Made by a program: the position numbers and the translations under genes. From NCBI GenBank assembly GCA_949358305.1, contig OX442323.1, forward strand, positions 1,178,001 to 1,242,000: DNA of 64,000 nucleotides, given 5' to 3'. The stretch comes from Strigamia acuminata (Eukaryota; Arthropoda; Chilopoda; Geophilomorpha; Linotaeniidae). This document shows positions 10,847-21,446 of this stretch, piece by piece (the stretch's first letter is position 1; every line of letters starts with the position of its first letter). Below the pieces are notes generated by a model. The model had not been told where the DNA came from and ran no database searches. It was given only the letters and a program-made list of their open reading frames with translations.

Positions 10847-11833
10847 TGCTATTAAATTAGCAACATTCTCGGCTAATTATCGACGTAAAATTCGCAAAAT
10901 TTGCGAATTTGCGCCGAACTTGTTATTTTCAGATTTTCAACCTTTTTTCGACCCAAAAACGTCTGCACGACGTTCTCGCTGCTGTCTGAGACGTTCAACC
11001 GACGTTTAGGACCATTCACGACGTCGATCTCACCATTTTCGAATTTAATTTTGCCAGAAATTGTGCGGGATTCGCAAATTTCTAGGCAAATATTGTATTT
11101 TTCAGTTTTCAACGTTTCACCACAGCCAAGGCTGTTTTTCCAGCAATTCTTCAGTTAATGTCGTCCGAAACCACGCGGGATTCGCGGATTTCGAGACGAA
11201 TTATTTTCTTTTTCAGATTTCGCGACTTTTTCGAATTCCGTCACCGTTTAGCGAAGTGCGACGGTTCCAACGAGAACCCAATACTCGATTATTGGCGGCT
11301 TAGTTCCCCGGTGAACGGTCGTAATCTGCGATCTATCAAGAGGAAGAAGAGCCTCGAATTTTTCGAGAAGAATTCGGACATTAACGTCCGAATTGCGTTT
11401 TCTCCGGCTTTTCGAGAAAGCCGAGCCGCGCCTTCATTTGCGCGAGGATCGCAACCGCGATCGATTCACCTATTTCTCCTTTTTCGAAATACCATTGTTA
11501 ATTTTAAGATAAATTTAAGGCTTTTGGGGGTTCCTTTAGAATCGTGTTTGCTCTTCGATCGAGTCCGATCACGCTTACACGTATTCTCCGGTTGTGCTTG
11601 TCGTGGTACAAGTGAGGTTTCCCGCGGCTCCAGGAAGCCGATCGGACCCTCTCAGACTGGCAACCGGAGGTTATTTGATTCCTTCAGAAGGAATTGCCCA
11701 ATTTGTGGTTTTTCGCCTCGAACACCGAGGGAACCGTGTAGTGCAGTGCTCCGAATAGTGAATTGTGCTCCGATTTTGTGCCACTCTCTGAGCCTGTGTG
11801 TTCTCCGCGTCGTGTCTCGTCCAGCGATTCAAA
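10847..11833 (+). other. Copia-A untranslated leader
   Basis: About 990 bp. It holds three degenerate tandem repeats, each with a T-rich stretch ending CAG, and hairpins shared with Copia-B and -C: ACAGCC-AA-GGCTGT (11,122-11,135), AATTCGGAC-attaac-GTCCGAATT (11,371-11,394), CGGCTTT-tcgag-AAAGCCG (11,405-11,423), CTTGT-cgtggt-ACAAG (11,597-11,612) and ATTCCTT-cag-AAGGAAT (11,678-11,694). An open frame at 11,158-11,931 crosses it, but its frame is not kept relative to Copia-B. Confidence 0.6.
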
Positions 11834-14800
11834 ATGCACAAATCAGGGAATCCGAACAATTTAATTACGGTTCTTGGTGTCGACAATTACGAACAATGGC
11901 GATTGTCGATGCAGTTTCTCTTGAAATCTGAAGGACTTTGGCGTCACATAACGGAGGATAAAGAGGCAGAACACATTGCCACCCTGACGGCTAAAGAACT
12001 TGATCGCTTCAACATAAAGAGGGACAAGGCGCTAGGCCTCATATACCTCCATGTGAGCCCCGCCAAGCGTACTGTTTTGGAAACCTGTAACACGCCAAAG
12101 GAGGCGTGGGACAAGTTGGCGAAAACCTACGCGCCCAGCTCTAGAGCCCGTCAAGCGGCGATGCGCTGGGAGTTTCTCAGCCTCCAACTCCAACCTGGCG
12201 AAGATATGCCAGATTTCATTGCCCGCGTGGACAATTACGTGCGCCAGTTAAGCGACGTCAATGAAGTCATCAGTCCGATTCACCACGCATACCAGTATTT
12301 AAAGTGTCTGCCGCCCGAATATGCTCAGGCAACATTCGCCATATACCACTGGCCGGATCCTCAATTCACGCCGAAGGATGTCGCCGAGCAGCTAATTTCC
12401 GAACACATGAGACTCAAGTCAATTGGGTTGCTCGGAACTACTAACACGTCGGCCCATGCTTCGAAGGGACAATTTCGTCAGCGTAATAAATCCGGACCTC
12501 GTGATATCTCGACGGTGAAGTGTTTTAATTGCGACCAGCTCGGACATTACGCGAACCGATGTCCACGTCCGCCCCGTCAACAACAGGGCCAACCTACGGT
12601 TTCACTCCAACGTAATTCTCGGAGCAAAAGTCGCAGGCGCAACAAGAACGCTGCTGCGAAGGCCAACAACGCGCGTCCCCGAGAAAGCTCGCATCCACAC
12701 CGAGAGGGGACATATTTCGTCAATGCGCCGCAGGTTATCCAACGTCCAGTCGCTCATTTTATGCAATCCAATGAGTGGATTCTGGATTGCGGCGCTACAG
12801 ATCACGTATCTCACGTGCGTGCAGGTTTCACCGAGTTCACCGATGTCATTCCATTCGACATTGAGTTGGGACAGGGAAAGTCCCAAGTCACGGGCAAAGG
12901 AACGGTTCGTTTGTTAATGGCCATCGACAAGACCCGCTGCACCGTGAATTTGACCAATGTTCTTTACGCGCCGAATTTCGAGGCAAACTTGATTTCGGTT
13001 TCGAAGATAGACAAGGCGCGACATCATATCCACATTTTCAATAGTGAGATACATGTTTACGAATCGGACATTCGCAGCCCTCTTATCCGTGCAAAGGAGA
13101 GAGGAGGTCTTTATTATGTGGACGGTTTGTGTACAAATCCGACATTTGCGACAACGGTTTCTCCCACTGTACAACCGACTCCAACGCTACCGCCGCAAAT
13201 GTACGTGACAACAGAAGAGGATTTTATTAAAATTCCCAAACCGAAAAAGGGAAAAGGACAGCAAAGAGAAATTACGGATTTTCGGATTGAAATGCCGCTA
13301 GTTGAACCCGTGAAGCAAATTCTCGTCCAACAAGCTCCCATTCCAACCAATCCGACTCCTCCTCCTATCCCTACTCAAATCCACAACGATTTGACCACCC
13401 CTCCTTCCTATGCGAGTGCCCTACAGTCAATCCCAACGGCAACTCCTATTGCAATTCCAAATGCAAATTCCTTTCCTCCCCTCGGCAACCCGTCTCAACC
13501 TAAAAAGAAGGTCATCGCCAATCCAGCCTCCGTCAAGGACGCCACCGGCTTATGGCATAGCCGGCTTGGCCACCTTCATACGAATGGAATGAAGCTGTTG
13601 GCCGCAAACGACCAAGTTTACGGAATGTCACCAGGGGAAGTGAGCAGGGAATTGGCCTGCAACGATTGCAGAATAGCCAAATCGACAAAAGCTTCTCATA
13701 AGCCTGATCCGAATCCCTCGACTACGAAGCCTTTGGACCTTCTCCACATGGATATTTGGGGGCCAGCCCCAGTTCCATCGTTTGGAGGAGCACGTTTCGT
13801 CCTTACCGTCATCGACGACGCAACACGCTATTGCTGGATTATACCGCTAGCCCAGAAATCGCAGGTTTTCGCAACCTTTAAGGACTTCGTCGCTCGAGTT
13901 GAGAGAATCCAGGACACGCAAATAAAAGCAATTCGGACTGATCGAGGCGGAGAGTTTATGTCAAACGAGTTTCTCCGATATCTACAAGATAAGGGCATCC
14001 AAGGTCAACGAACAAATCCGTCATCACCACAGATGAACGGCACGGCCGAGCGCATAAACCGGACAATGGCCGACAACTTTCGTGCCGTTTTATCCGAAAC
14101 CAAGTTGCCGGAGGCGCTCTGGGCCGAGCTAGCGGTCACGTTTGCCTACATCAAGAATCGGAGCCCTCACTCTCGACTTAATAATCAGGTCCCGTACATC
14201 CTTTGGCGACAGAGAGCCCTTTCGTTACGACATCTACGAAAAGTCGGTTCCAAGTGCTGGGTGCACTACACCGCACCAGGCCGCAAGAAGCTGGATCCGC
14301 GGGCCTGGGAGGGATATCTAGTCGGCTACGCTTCAGGGACCCGTGGATACAGAATTTGGAACCCAACTGACAACCAAGTCTACGAATCTATTCACGTTAA
14401 AATCGATGAGCGGCAGTCGTATCGGAAATCCATCAAAATTTCGACGCAGCAGCCGCAACAATCGTTTACTGGTCCCGGACAGCAAACCGTTACATTCGAT
14501 GAGAACCTCCATTTCCATCAGTGGCCGAAGGGATCTGATTCCGAGGCGTCAGAACATTCTGCGAACGATTCCGAACGTGTGTCGACGGCATCTGCTTCGA
14601 TGCACACGCCTCCGGCTTTTCCGCACATCCACATACCACCACCGACAACTCCGGAACGGGCATTGCTGGATTTATGTGCGACATTACCTCCGGGTTCTGC
14701 GTCTCTTCGTCAATCCCATCATATCTCGTACGAAGAGGAACGTGACACCGACCTCGACATCCGAGAGATGGACGAATTGTCGATTTATCCGGAAACATCC

Positions 14801-16834
14801 GAACGCGTTGACGCATCAGCGGAACAATCGGCTCGACAATCGCCTCCAACAACTCCTCGTACATCCGCTCCACCCTCGCCTCAACGTTCGGCAGCACCTC
14901 CACTTCCCCGCGAAACACCGGTACCGACGCCAAGGTTCATTACAACCCGTCGTCAACAACGCGTCGACGATCACGCTACGCAAGGGTTGCAAATCTTCGA
15001 CCCCGATCCCAGTTCACCAGCGACTGCGCGCCACACCACTCATAAGTGGCGATTCGTCGGTGGAGATAGCGAGTGCCGTGAATGGGTACGCGAGGAACAT
15101 CTGAGAAAGGATCAAAAACCCGGAAAAATCTTAATCGATGTCTATTATTTTCCGACTCCGAAAATCCGATTGCGGTCATACAATGATATCGAAGAATATT
15201 GTATGTTAAATAACATCGATTATGACCCCGGACTATTTTTCTTCGGTAATCTCGAGCACAAGTTACCAGTTCTTCCGGGCGTTCGTCATGCGGCTCATTT
15301 ATGCCGAACCGAACCGGCTTCGTTCGCCGAAATTCCGAAATTCAACGACGCTCCGAAGTGGCGGGAAGCCATCCAAGAGGAACTGGACACTTTCAAAGAG
15401 CGGGAGATTTACACCGAAGTTCCCCGACCACCGGACACAACAATACTCGGCTGCAAGTGGATTTTTAAGCTAAAGACCGATGCAACCGGAACCGTCACTC
15501 GATACCGAGCACGCTTAGTAGCGCAAGGTTTTTACCAAACCCTCGGTGTAGATTTCGATGAAGTATTTAGCCCGGTCGTGAACTTCGTGTTAATTCGTCT
15601 ATTTTTCTGCCTTCTCGTCGTACTCCGCGGTTGGAAGGACGCCCATCTCGATGTGAAATGTGCGTACCTGTATGGGGAGCTCAAGCATAAAGTCTACATG
15701 CGAATCCCCGCAGGTGCCACATGCTCCGACCCGAACAACGTGTGGCTTCTCCTCAAGTCGCTATATGGGCTCCACCAATCCGGCAGGCAATGGTTCGAAA
15801 AACTCGACGAAACTCTTCGGGCCCTCGGATTTCGAAAGATGCCGGCATGCAATTGTGTCTACGTACTCGGCAACACCGCTGTCATGCTGGTTTACGTGGA
15901 TGACATCGTTGTATTCTATGCATCCGACAGTGTTTTCACACAGCTGATTAGACTCATCAGTTCGAAATTCGATATCGTAAATCTCGGCCCGATCACGAAG
16001 CTCCTAGGCGTCGAGTTCATCCGCGACGCCGGACGCACGTTTATTACACAACGTGCTTACATCGCTAAAATTGTAAAGAAGTTCGGGACATCAACTAACA
16101 ACCGAGTTAAGGTGCCAGTGACCCCGGGAACAACACTCGTTCGTGGGTCAACAGAGAAATTAGAAGATTTTCCCTATCGATCGGTAATCGGCTCTCTATT
16201 GTTTTTGGCATCGAGGACTCGCCCCGACATCTTGTACTCCGTCATCGCTCTAGCACAGTATAACACGTGCTACAACCGAACCCACATCCGCGCTCTTCTC
16301 CAGGTTCTGCAGTACGTGGCAAATACTGCAGACCTTTGTATCGAGTTATCTGGCTGCACATCGAGTCAGTTATCGGCTTTCACCGACGCATCGTGGGCGA
16401 GCGACCCGGAAACCTCCTTGAGTTTCGGAGGACACATCGTGTACATCGGTAACGTCCCTATCGGCTGGTCCTGTCGAAAACAGTCGACCGTTGCATGCTC
16501 TACTATGGAAGCGGAATTTATCGCCCTAGTAGAGTGTGTGAAGGAGCTTTTCTGGTTGGACTCCGTGTACACCGATTTCCCGATTCTCAATCGATTAGCT
16601 CGACCTGTTGTTTACTCCGATGCCCTGGCCGCTATCCAATTCACGTCTAACGACATTGAGAACGCGAAGACTCGACACATTCGCGTGAAGTATCATTGGC
16701 TCAGGGAGTGGTATACGACAGGAGTCTTCGATCTTCGAAAAGTTGCATCCGAAGTGAATATCGCAGACATTTTTACGAAATGGCTTTCATCCGAACGTCT
16801 GCGATCATTAACCTCGAAGATCTTCCAAGTATAA
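11834..16834 (+). CDS. Copia-A gag-pol polyprotein (1,666 aa)
   Basis: Single frame encoding all retrotransposon proteins; replicates the element through cytoplasmic particles and integrates the cDNA. The start is MHKSG at 11,834, aligned with the Copia-B start; an in-frame upstream ATG at 11,798 adds 12 residues. Order: UBN2-type capsid region (about 1-180); zinc knuckle CFNCDQLGHYANRC (about 230); aspartic protease DCGATDH (about 318); GAG-pre-integrase LWHSRLGHLH (about 573); integrase core with D640, D702 (RTDRGGEF) and E about 738; a low-complexity Pro/Ser linker; reverse transcriptase with YRARLVAQGF (about 1,223) and YVDD (about 1,353); RNase H with TDASWASD (about 1,516) and MEAEF. 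The gene order IN before RT is diagnostic of copia. No frameshift or stop. Confidence 0.95.
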   Translation: MHKSGNPNNLITVLGVDNYEQWRLSMQFLLKSEGLWRHITEDKEAEHIATLTAKELDRFNIKRDKALGLIYLHVSPAKRTVLETCNTPKEAWDKLAKTYAPSSRARQAAMRWEFLSLQLQPGEDMPDFIARVDNYVRQLSDVNEVISPIHHAYQYLKCLPPEYAQATFAIYHWPDPQFTPKDVAEQLISEHMRLKSIGLLGTTNTSAHASKGQFRQRNKSGPRDISTVKCFNCDQLGHYANRCPRPPRQQQGQPTVSLQRNSRSKSRRRNKNAAAKANNARPRESSHPHREGTYFVNAPQVIQRPVAHFMQSNEWILDCGATDHVSHVRAGFTEFTDVIPFDIELGQGKSQVTGKGTVRLLMAIDKTRCTVNLTNVLYAPNFEANLISVSKIDKARHHIHIFNSEIHVYESDIRSPLIRAKERGGLYYVDGLCTNPTFATTVSPTVQPTPTLPPQMYVTTEEDFIKIPKPKKGKGQQREITDFRIEMPLVEPVKQILVQQAPIPTNPTPPPIPTQIHNDLTTPPSYASALQSIPTATPIAIPNANSFPPLGNPSQPKKKVIANPASVKDATGLWHSRLGHLHTNGMKLLAANDQVYGMSPGEVSRELACNDCRIAKSTKASHKPDPNPSTTKPLDLLHMDIWGPAPVPSFGGARFVLTVIDDATRYCWIIPLAQKSQVFATFKDFVARVERIQDTQIKAIRTDRGGEFMSNEFLRYLQDKGIQGQRTNPSSPQMNGTAERINRTMADNFRAVLSETKLPEALWAELAVTFAYIKNRSPHSRLNNQVPYILWRQRALSLRHLRKVGSKCWVHYTAPGRKKLDPRAWEGYLVGYASGTRGYRIWNPTDNQVYESIHVKIDERQSYRKSIKISTQQPQQSFTGPGQQTVTFDENLHFHQWPKGSDSEASEHSANDSERVSTASASMHTPPAFPHIHIPPPTTPERALLDLCATLPPGSASLRQSHHISYEEERDTDLDIREMDELSIYPETSERVDASAEQSARQSPPTTPRTSAPPSPQRSAAPPLPRETPVPTPRFITTRRQQRVDDHATQGLQIFDPDPSSPATARHTTHKWRFVGGDSECREWVREEHLRKDQKPGKILIDVYYFPTPKIRLRSYNDIEEYCMLNNIDYDPGLFFFGNLEHKLPVLPGVRHAAHLCRTEPASFAEIPKFNDAPKWREAIQEELDTFKEREIYTEVPRPPDTTILGCKWIFKLKTDATGTVTRYRARLVAQGFYQTLGVDFDEVFSPVVNFVLIRLFFCLLVVLRGWKDAHLDVKCAYLYGELKHKVYMRIPAGATCSDPNNVWLLLKSLYGLHQSGRQWFEKLDETLRALGFRKMPACNCVYVLGNTAVMLVYVDDIVVFYASDSVFTQLIRLISSKFDIVNLGPITKLLGVEFIRDAGRTFITQRAYIAKIVKKFGTSTNNRVKVPVTPGTTLVRGSTEKLEDFPYRSVIGSLLFLASRTRPDILYSVIALAQYNTCYNRTHIRALLQVLQYVANTADLCIELSGCTSSQLSAFTDASWASDPETSLSFGGHIVYIGNVPIGWSCRKQSTVACSTMEAEFIALVECVKELFWLDSVYTDFPILNRLARPVVYSDALAAIQFTSNDIENAKTRHIRVKYHWLREWYTTGVFDLRKVASEVNIADIFTKWLSSERLRSLTSKIFQV

Positions 16835-17029
16835 ACCTTATCGTGACATTCCTGATTTAGTTTCACCCGATTTCGAGGATCATCGAGTTTCTGTGGGAAT
16901 TCCGAGCTTAGTTAAGTGATAACCACGACAGTACCCGGCTCGATGATTCGAATTTATGATTTTCTTTTCCCGACGATTATCAACTGTAATTCCAGTTCAC
17001 GTTCATCTTGTCCCCTGATAAATATTTCC

Positions 17030-17044
17030 ATCGAAGAGGGGATT
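17030..17044 (+). other. Copia-A polypurine tract
   Basis: Purine run GAAGAGGGGA followed by TT directly before the right LTR; primes plus-strand DNA. The same arrangement occurs in B, C and D. Confidence 0.85.
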
Positions 17045-17593
17045 TGTTGGTCAGAAGACCAATTTGTATCGATGAATATATTTGTTATTTCCTTGATTTT
17101 CTGTTATGTTTAGATATACAGCGTGTTTTAGTTCTTATTTAATTGATCTCGATGTTACTATTCGTTTTACGCTGTCTCGTATGTAATTCCATACTATTGT
17201 TTGTATTTTCACATGATTTGTTCTTCCATTCAGTGATTTATTCTGTATAATGTCAATAACCGGCACTAGGTGTCACTTCTCATTACTTTTTCCAAATCCA
17301 ACATGGCTGCCTGTGCACAACCATGCTTTTCCTCATCCAGATAAGAAATGGATTCGTTTGTAAGTTGCTTTATTGTTTTCATTAAACGTTTTATACTTTT
17401 AGCATATGTTTAGTTGTTTCCCACTGCATATAAGCACTTTAAAGTGCGGCAGTCAGGTTAATTCCGATATCGCCGTCTGGTTAATTCCGATATCGCCGTC
17501 ATTTTCGTGCGTACGTGTAGTGCGCCGCCATTGTGCTTTGCTAAGCACGCTTCCACGTGTTTTTCACACACATTTGCGCACTCTTCTGCTACA
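17045..17593 (+). repeat. Copia-A right LTR
   Basis: 549 bp, no difference from the left LTR found by eye. It is followed by target duplication GAATC and the continuation of the R1 unit. Confidence 0.95.
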
Positions 17594-18180
17594 GAATCGA
17601 ATCAACCCGACAGGAGCTTTTTTTGGAACAATTTGTCGGGGCTGCCGGCGCTCGTCCGTCGACACCAGCTGCCCCTATTTGCCGCGAATGCGACCCTTTG
17701 CACGACCCTTTGTACCGTGCAAACCGGCACTGGTTTGGCCGATGACAACACAGGATAGATTAAAAGTGATGAGACAAATCCACCACCGGAACCCTCCGGA
17801 TATCCGCGAGGACCCGGAACGGTCTGAAACCGTTTGTTTGTTTGTTTGTCTGTTTGTTTGTAAATCCATCGAACGTAGTGACGAAAACTCACTTCTCCTA
17901 CGCTGGCGCGTCGAGTACAATGGGATGAAAATAAAATCGTAAACCAATAGAGGCGTTCGTGGCCTCGTTTCGCGCAACACTTGTCACCGATTTCTATTCT
18001 TTTATTTAACTCGACACGATCGTTTGCACGCGGGATTTGACGCCCGTTCACGTGACCCGTAATCCGCGTCCTTTAATGGACGCCAAAAATGTTCGCCTGA
18101 TGCGACGGTAGCGCGTTCTGGCGGCAATTTAGCGCAATGAAGCGCGATCACGGCGGACCAGAGAGAGAGAGAAAGAGAAA
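17594..18180 (+). repeat. R1 repeat copy, continuation after Copia-A
   Basis: Starts GAATCGAATCAACCCGACAGG, like the 19.27-kb copy, then 'ttggaacaatttgtcggggctgcc' and a 'ggaaccctccggatatccgcgag' block, both repeated in the next copies. A (GTTT)n stretch at about 17,830-17,862. The last 200 bp match other copies only weakly. Confidence 0.5.
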
Positions 18181-19280
18181 TCGACACGACTCGACGGGAA
18201 CTTATTTTTGGAACAAATTTATTGGGGGCTGCCGTCACCAGCTGCCCCGTATGCCCGTATGCCCGTATGCCGATGCAATAGAGAAAACACTTTTTACAAC
18301 GCATAAATGACATCTACTCCACCACGAACACCCCGAGGGTATTGAGACACAAAAAGGACGAAACAGGTCCGTTTAAGCGCTCAGCGCTTGATGGCTCCTT
18401 GTTCGAAACAAGTGTGTCTGGTCTGGGTTTGAAAATGTCCGCAGAGTCGGTCGAATCCAACGACAACAACTGCGTCGCCGGGGATGGTGCGAGGCGTCCG
18501 GAAGCCAGTTCTAAAATGTAAAATGTAATTTATTTTCAATTTTTTTGTTGGGATCGACCCCAACGAAGATAATCTCATTAAACAATGGAGCACGAACCGC
18601 GAAACTGATCCCATGGTCGGGAAATCGAACTCCAGTCGTCCGCCCATCGTCGATCGCCAGGTATCTTTAAGCGATAAACATGTCGCGCCTCGAGAGTTCG
18701 TGTGGATCTGATCTGATCTGACTTAATCTGACCTGGATCGAACCCGAATTTGAATCTTAATTTTACGTATTTTTTAGCGTTTCAACATTACGTCAGTTTC
18801 CTTTTATTAAACAATTATACTTTTAATTTTCGTCGATAGTTATTTGCATTCCGACGCGTTGCTATCGAATTTGACGTCGGGTCTCGGTCGACTGGCTGCG
18901 TTCAAGTCAGAATTGCGAACACGGGACCAATACACAGGCCGCCGTAACGCTAAAAATGAGTGGACCTTTCCGCAATTTGCACACCACGAGGTCTGAATAG
19001 ATGAATTAATAAATAAGTAAACGAATAAACAAATAAATAAACAATGCCGACGCCGTAGAAACGTGTAGAAGCTTGTTTCTGGACGTTTCAGTGCCGGTGC
19101 GCATCCGTGAGTAAAGTGTGCGTCGATTTAGCGGCGTGATCGCGTCACCCTTAATTGTACGCGCGTTTAAATGCGATCTAATGCGCGATGAGGCGCGCAA
19201 TACGGGGTAGAAGAGCGGGGCATTGTTTCCACCGCGTAGATCGCAGAGATAAATTAACACGATACGAATCGAATCGAATC
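18181..19280 (+). repeat. R1 repeat, second unit
   Basis: About 1.1 kb: begins with 'ggaacaaatttattgggggctgcc', then 'gtgtctggtctgg', 'aacgaagataatct', 'catgtcgcgcctcga', 'gcgtttcaacattacg', 'cattccgacgcgttgc', 'aacaatgccgac', 'gatcgcgtcaccc' and 'gataaattaacacga'. Head-to-tail with the units on either side. Short ORFs on both strands are not shared with other copies. Confidence 0.5.
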
Positions 19281-19776
19281 AACTCGACAGGAGCTTTATT
19301 TGAAACAATGTGTCGGGGCTGCCGGCGCTCGTCGGCGCCAACTGCCCCTATTTGTCGCGAACGCGACCTTCCGACCATTCGCGTCTGGCCAGTGACGACG
19401 CAGAATAAAACGAGCGCAATCAAACCGATGCCGCACACCGGAACCCTCCGGATATCCGCGAGGGCCCGGAACGCTCGCTCTGAGAATGTTCGCAAAGTCC
19501 GGTCGAGCGCAATCTCAAAAACTCGCGTCGATTACATGGTGCGAGACAACCGGAAAAGAAAAAAAAATATATAAAACGGCGGATTTTCCACAAAATCTTT
19601 GTTCCAGTAGGTCGCTGCGAGGATAATCTAATTATTGGTCGGAACACAAATCGCGGAACCGACTCCAAGATCAGGAAATTAAACTTTGATCGTTTTCCCT
19701 ATTATGCACATTTTTTGTTCCGAGTGGCAATGTCCGGTACGCGCGCGTACGTCCCCTCCCTCTTTCTACCCGGACA
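19281..19776 (+). repeat. R1 repeat, third unit, truncated at the palindrome edge
   Basis: Runs from 'ggagctttatttgaaacaatg' to the point where the left arm of the palindrome begins (19,777). Its last 100 bp resemble 28,930-29,030. The palindrome breakpoint therefore lies in or at the edge of repeat sequence. Confidence 0.45.
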
Positions 19777-20217
19777 CCGAGACCCGGTGGACGATAGGTT
19801 GTGTGGACACTCGAATATTCGGGGTTCGGTCCTTTGCATTTATTCATAATGAAGACTCTTCTTACGTACAACTTAGCGTTATTTTTTTTCCCACGTGTAT
19901 TGTTTGCCGTCGACATGTTTAAAGTGCGTGCCGACTCGATCAGCGACCAAATAAGCGGAGTTGTAAACCCACGCCAAATTGAACGACTGCGGAAATATCG
20001 TCGCCAGTCCACGCATGCTCCACTTGATTACTTACTTACTCACCCACTCACTCGCTTTCTCTCGCTCTCACTCTCGCTCTCGCCCTCGCTCTCGTCGACA
20101 CCACGTTGCAGTGAAGCACGAAGCTTCGTTTCAATTGTCGCCATTTTTAAATCGGGCTAGAGCCGGGCAAAGACAGTTTGCGTTTGCAGTTGCGTGTTTA
20201 GTTTCGTTTCGTTAAAC

Positions 20218-20460
20218 GTGAGTGAGCGAGCGAGTGAACGAGCGAATGAGCCAAGTGTTTTGTGGTATCATTTGTCAATTATTCCCGCCCAATTATGCAC
20301 GTATTGTATCCGTAAGCGCGCGCGCAGAAAAAATTTGTTTGTTTGGTTATTGTTGCTAACAGAAAATGAAGCTCAATTTAATAACCCATTTGGTTTTTTT
20401 TTTTTGTTTTTTTTTTTGTTTTTCTTTTGATTTTATCTATCGCGTTTTTTTCTTTTTCAG
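20218..20460 (+). other. 5' untranslated intron of the coiled-coil gene
   Basis: Donor TTAAAC|GTGAGT at 20,218 and acceptor TTTTTCAG ending at 20,460, directly before the ATG-bearing exon. The preceding GC-richer stretch (20,100-20,217) is a plausible 5' untranslated exon. A GAGC-rich simple repeat opens the intron. Confidence 0.45.
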
Positions 20461-20894
20461 AGACCATGATGACAGGAACATGGAAGGTGAAAGGGGAAGG
20501 GGAGACATCGTCCATCTCGGCGCCCGTTCTCCGTGCGACGCGGACTAGAACCACATCGCCGTCGTCGACTGCCGCTATCGCGTCGGTACCGCTCGATCCC
20601 GCTTTGTCCAAGCGTCCAGGCAGGCAGAAAAGGAGTAAACTGACGCTGATCAAGAGGGTACGCGCCACGTCTTGGGTTTTATTTATTTGCTTATTCTCTT
20701 TTTTTTTTTTCTCCCTTTCCCTTTCCAGTCGCGAAGAGAGACATCATTGCCGCCGCCGTCTTCACCTTCGGTGCTGCGGGAAGAGAGATTGGCAACAAGG
20801 GTCGAGGCGGTGATAACAGAAAAAATGGAGAATGTGGTGAAGAATGTGGTGAAGAATGTGGCGGAGAATGTGGCGGAGAATGTGGTGGAGAAGG

Positions 20895-21444
20895 TGTTGG
20901 TCCTAAGACCAAATTTATTATCGATATCAAATGTTCATACTTTATATAATTCAATTTCAAATCAGTTATTTCGATGTTTGATGTCTTATTCGTTATATTT
21001 CGCTTTTGCACACATTGTGTGCTGTCCCGTATGTAATTCCATACCTGCATAATGTTTTTCAGTATGATTTGTTCTTTTGTTTTGACATCTAATGTCAATT
21101 ATTGCCACCAGAGTGTGTTCTCACTCTTCTTCTTTTTCCAACATGGCGCCATGCATGGGTTTTGCACAGCTTAGCCATGGTTTCACCACAAATGTAATGT
21201 ATCATTTTCTTATTAAATTGTTTTATTGTTTTTACACATTGTCTTTGCATTAAAGCACATTCAGTGCTGTTTTTCACGCGCACATAAGCGTCCTTAAGAC
21301 GCGCGCATTTGGTAAACGATACGGTGAACGTATCGACGACGTCGTGCACGAAGCACGACGCCATTTTGTTTTGGCTTATCATTTCACGCTTCTCGTCGGC
21401 ATTTCGCCGACCACTGCGCGCTCCTCTGCTACCAGTTACCTACA
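20895..21444 (+). repeat. Copia-B left LTR
   Basis: 550 bp, TG..CA. Successive perfect hairpins: 20,897-20,912; 21,008-21,022; 21,029-21,044; 21,082-21,098; 21,110-21,127; 21,254-21,268; 21,288-21,302; 21,317-21,335; 21,340-21,360; 21,395-21,411. Near its end CCTCTGCTACCA (21,423-21,434) equals the last 12 bases of initiator-Met tRNA. Confidence 0.95.
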
Positions 21445-21446
21445 AT

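Larger units (their letters stand above)
10279..17593 (+). mobile_element. Copia-A: complete Ty1/copia LTR retrotransposon
   Basis: A 7,315-bp element with 549-bp LTRs (TGTTGG...CTACA) that look identical by eye. Target duplication GAATC at 10,274-10,278 and 17,594-17,598. Primer binding site matches the 3' end of initiator-Met tRNA; a polypurine tract lies before the right LTR; one uninterrupted gag-pol frame. It split an R1 repeat unit whose halves flank it. Identical LTRs plus intact coding indicate a recent insertion. It is a relative of Copia-B and Copia-C but clearly a separate family. Confidence 0.95.

Noticed and set aside
11158-11931. Leader ORF of Copia-A as an accessory gene
   Set aside because: The frame is not kept in Copia-B over homologous nucleotides; reported as nucleotide-level conservation instead.
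21082-21411. tRNA or structured ncRNA genes suggested by the hairpins
   Set aside because: No cloverleaf, no A/B boxes; the stems belong to the retrotransposon LTR and recur in both LTRs.
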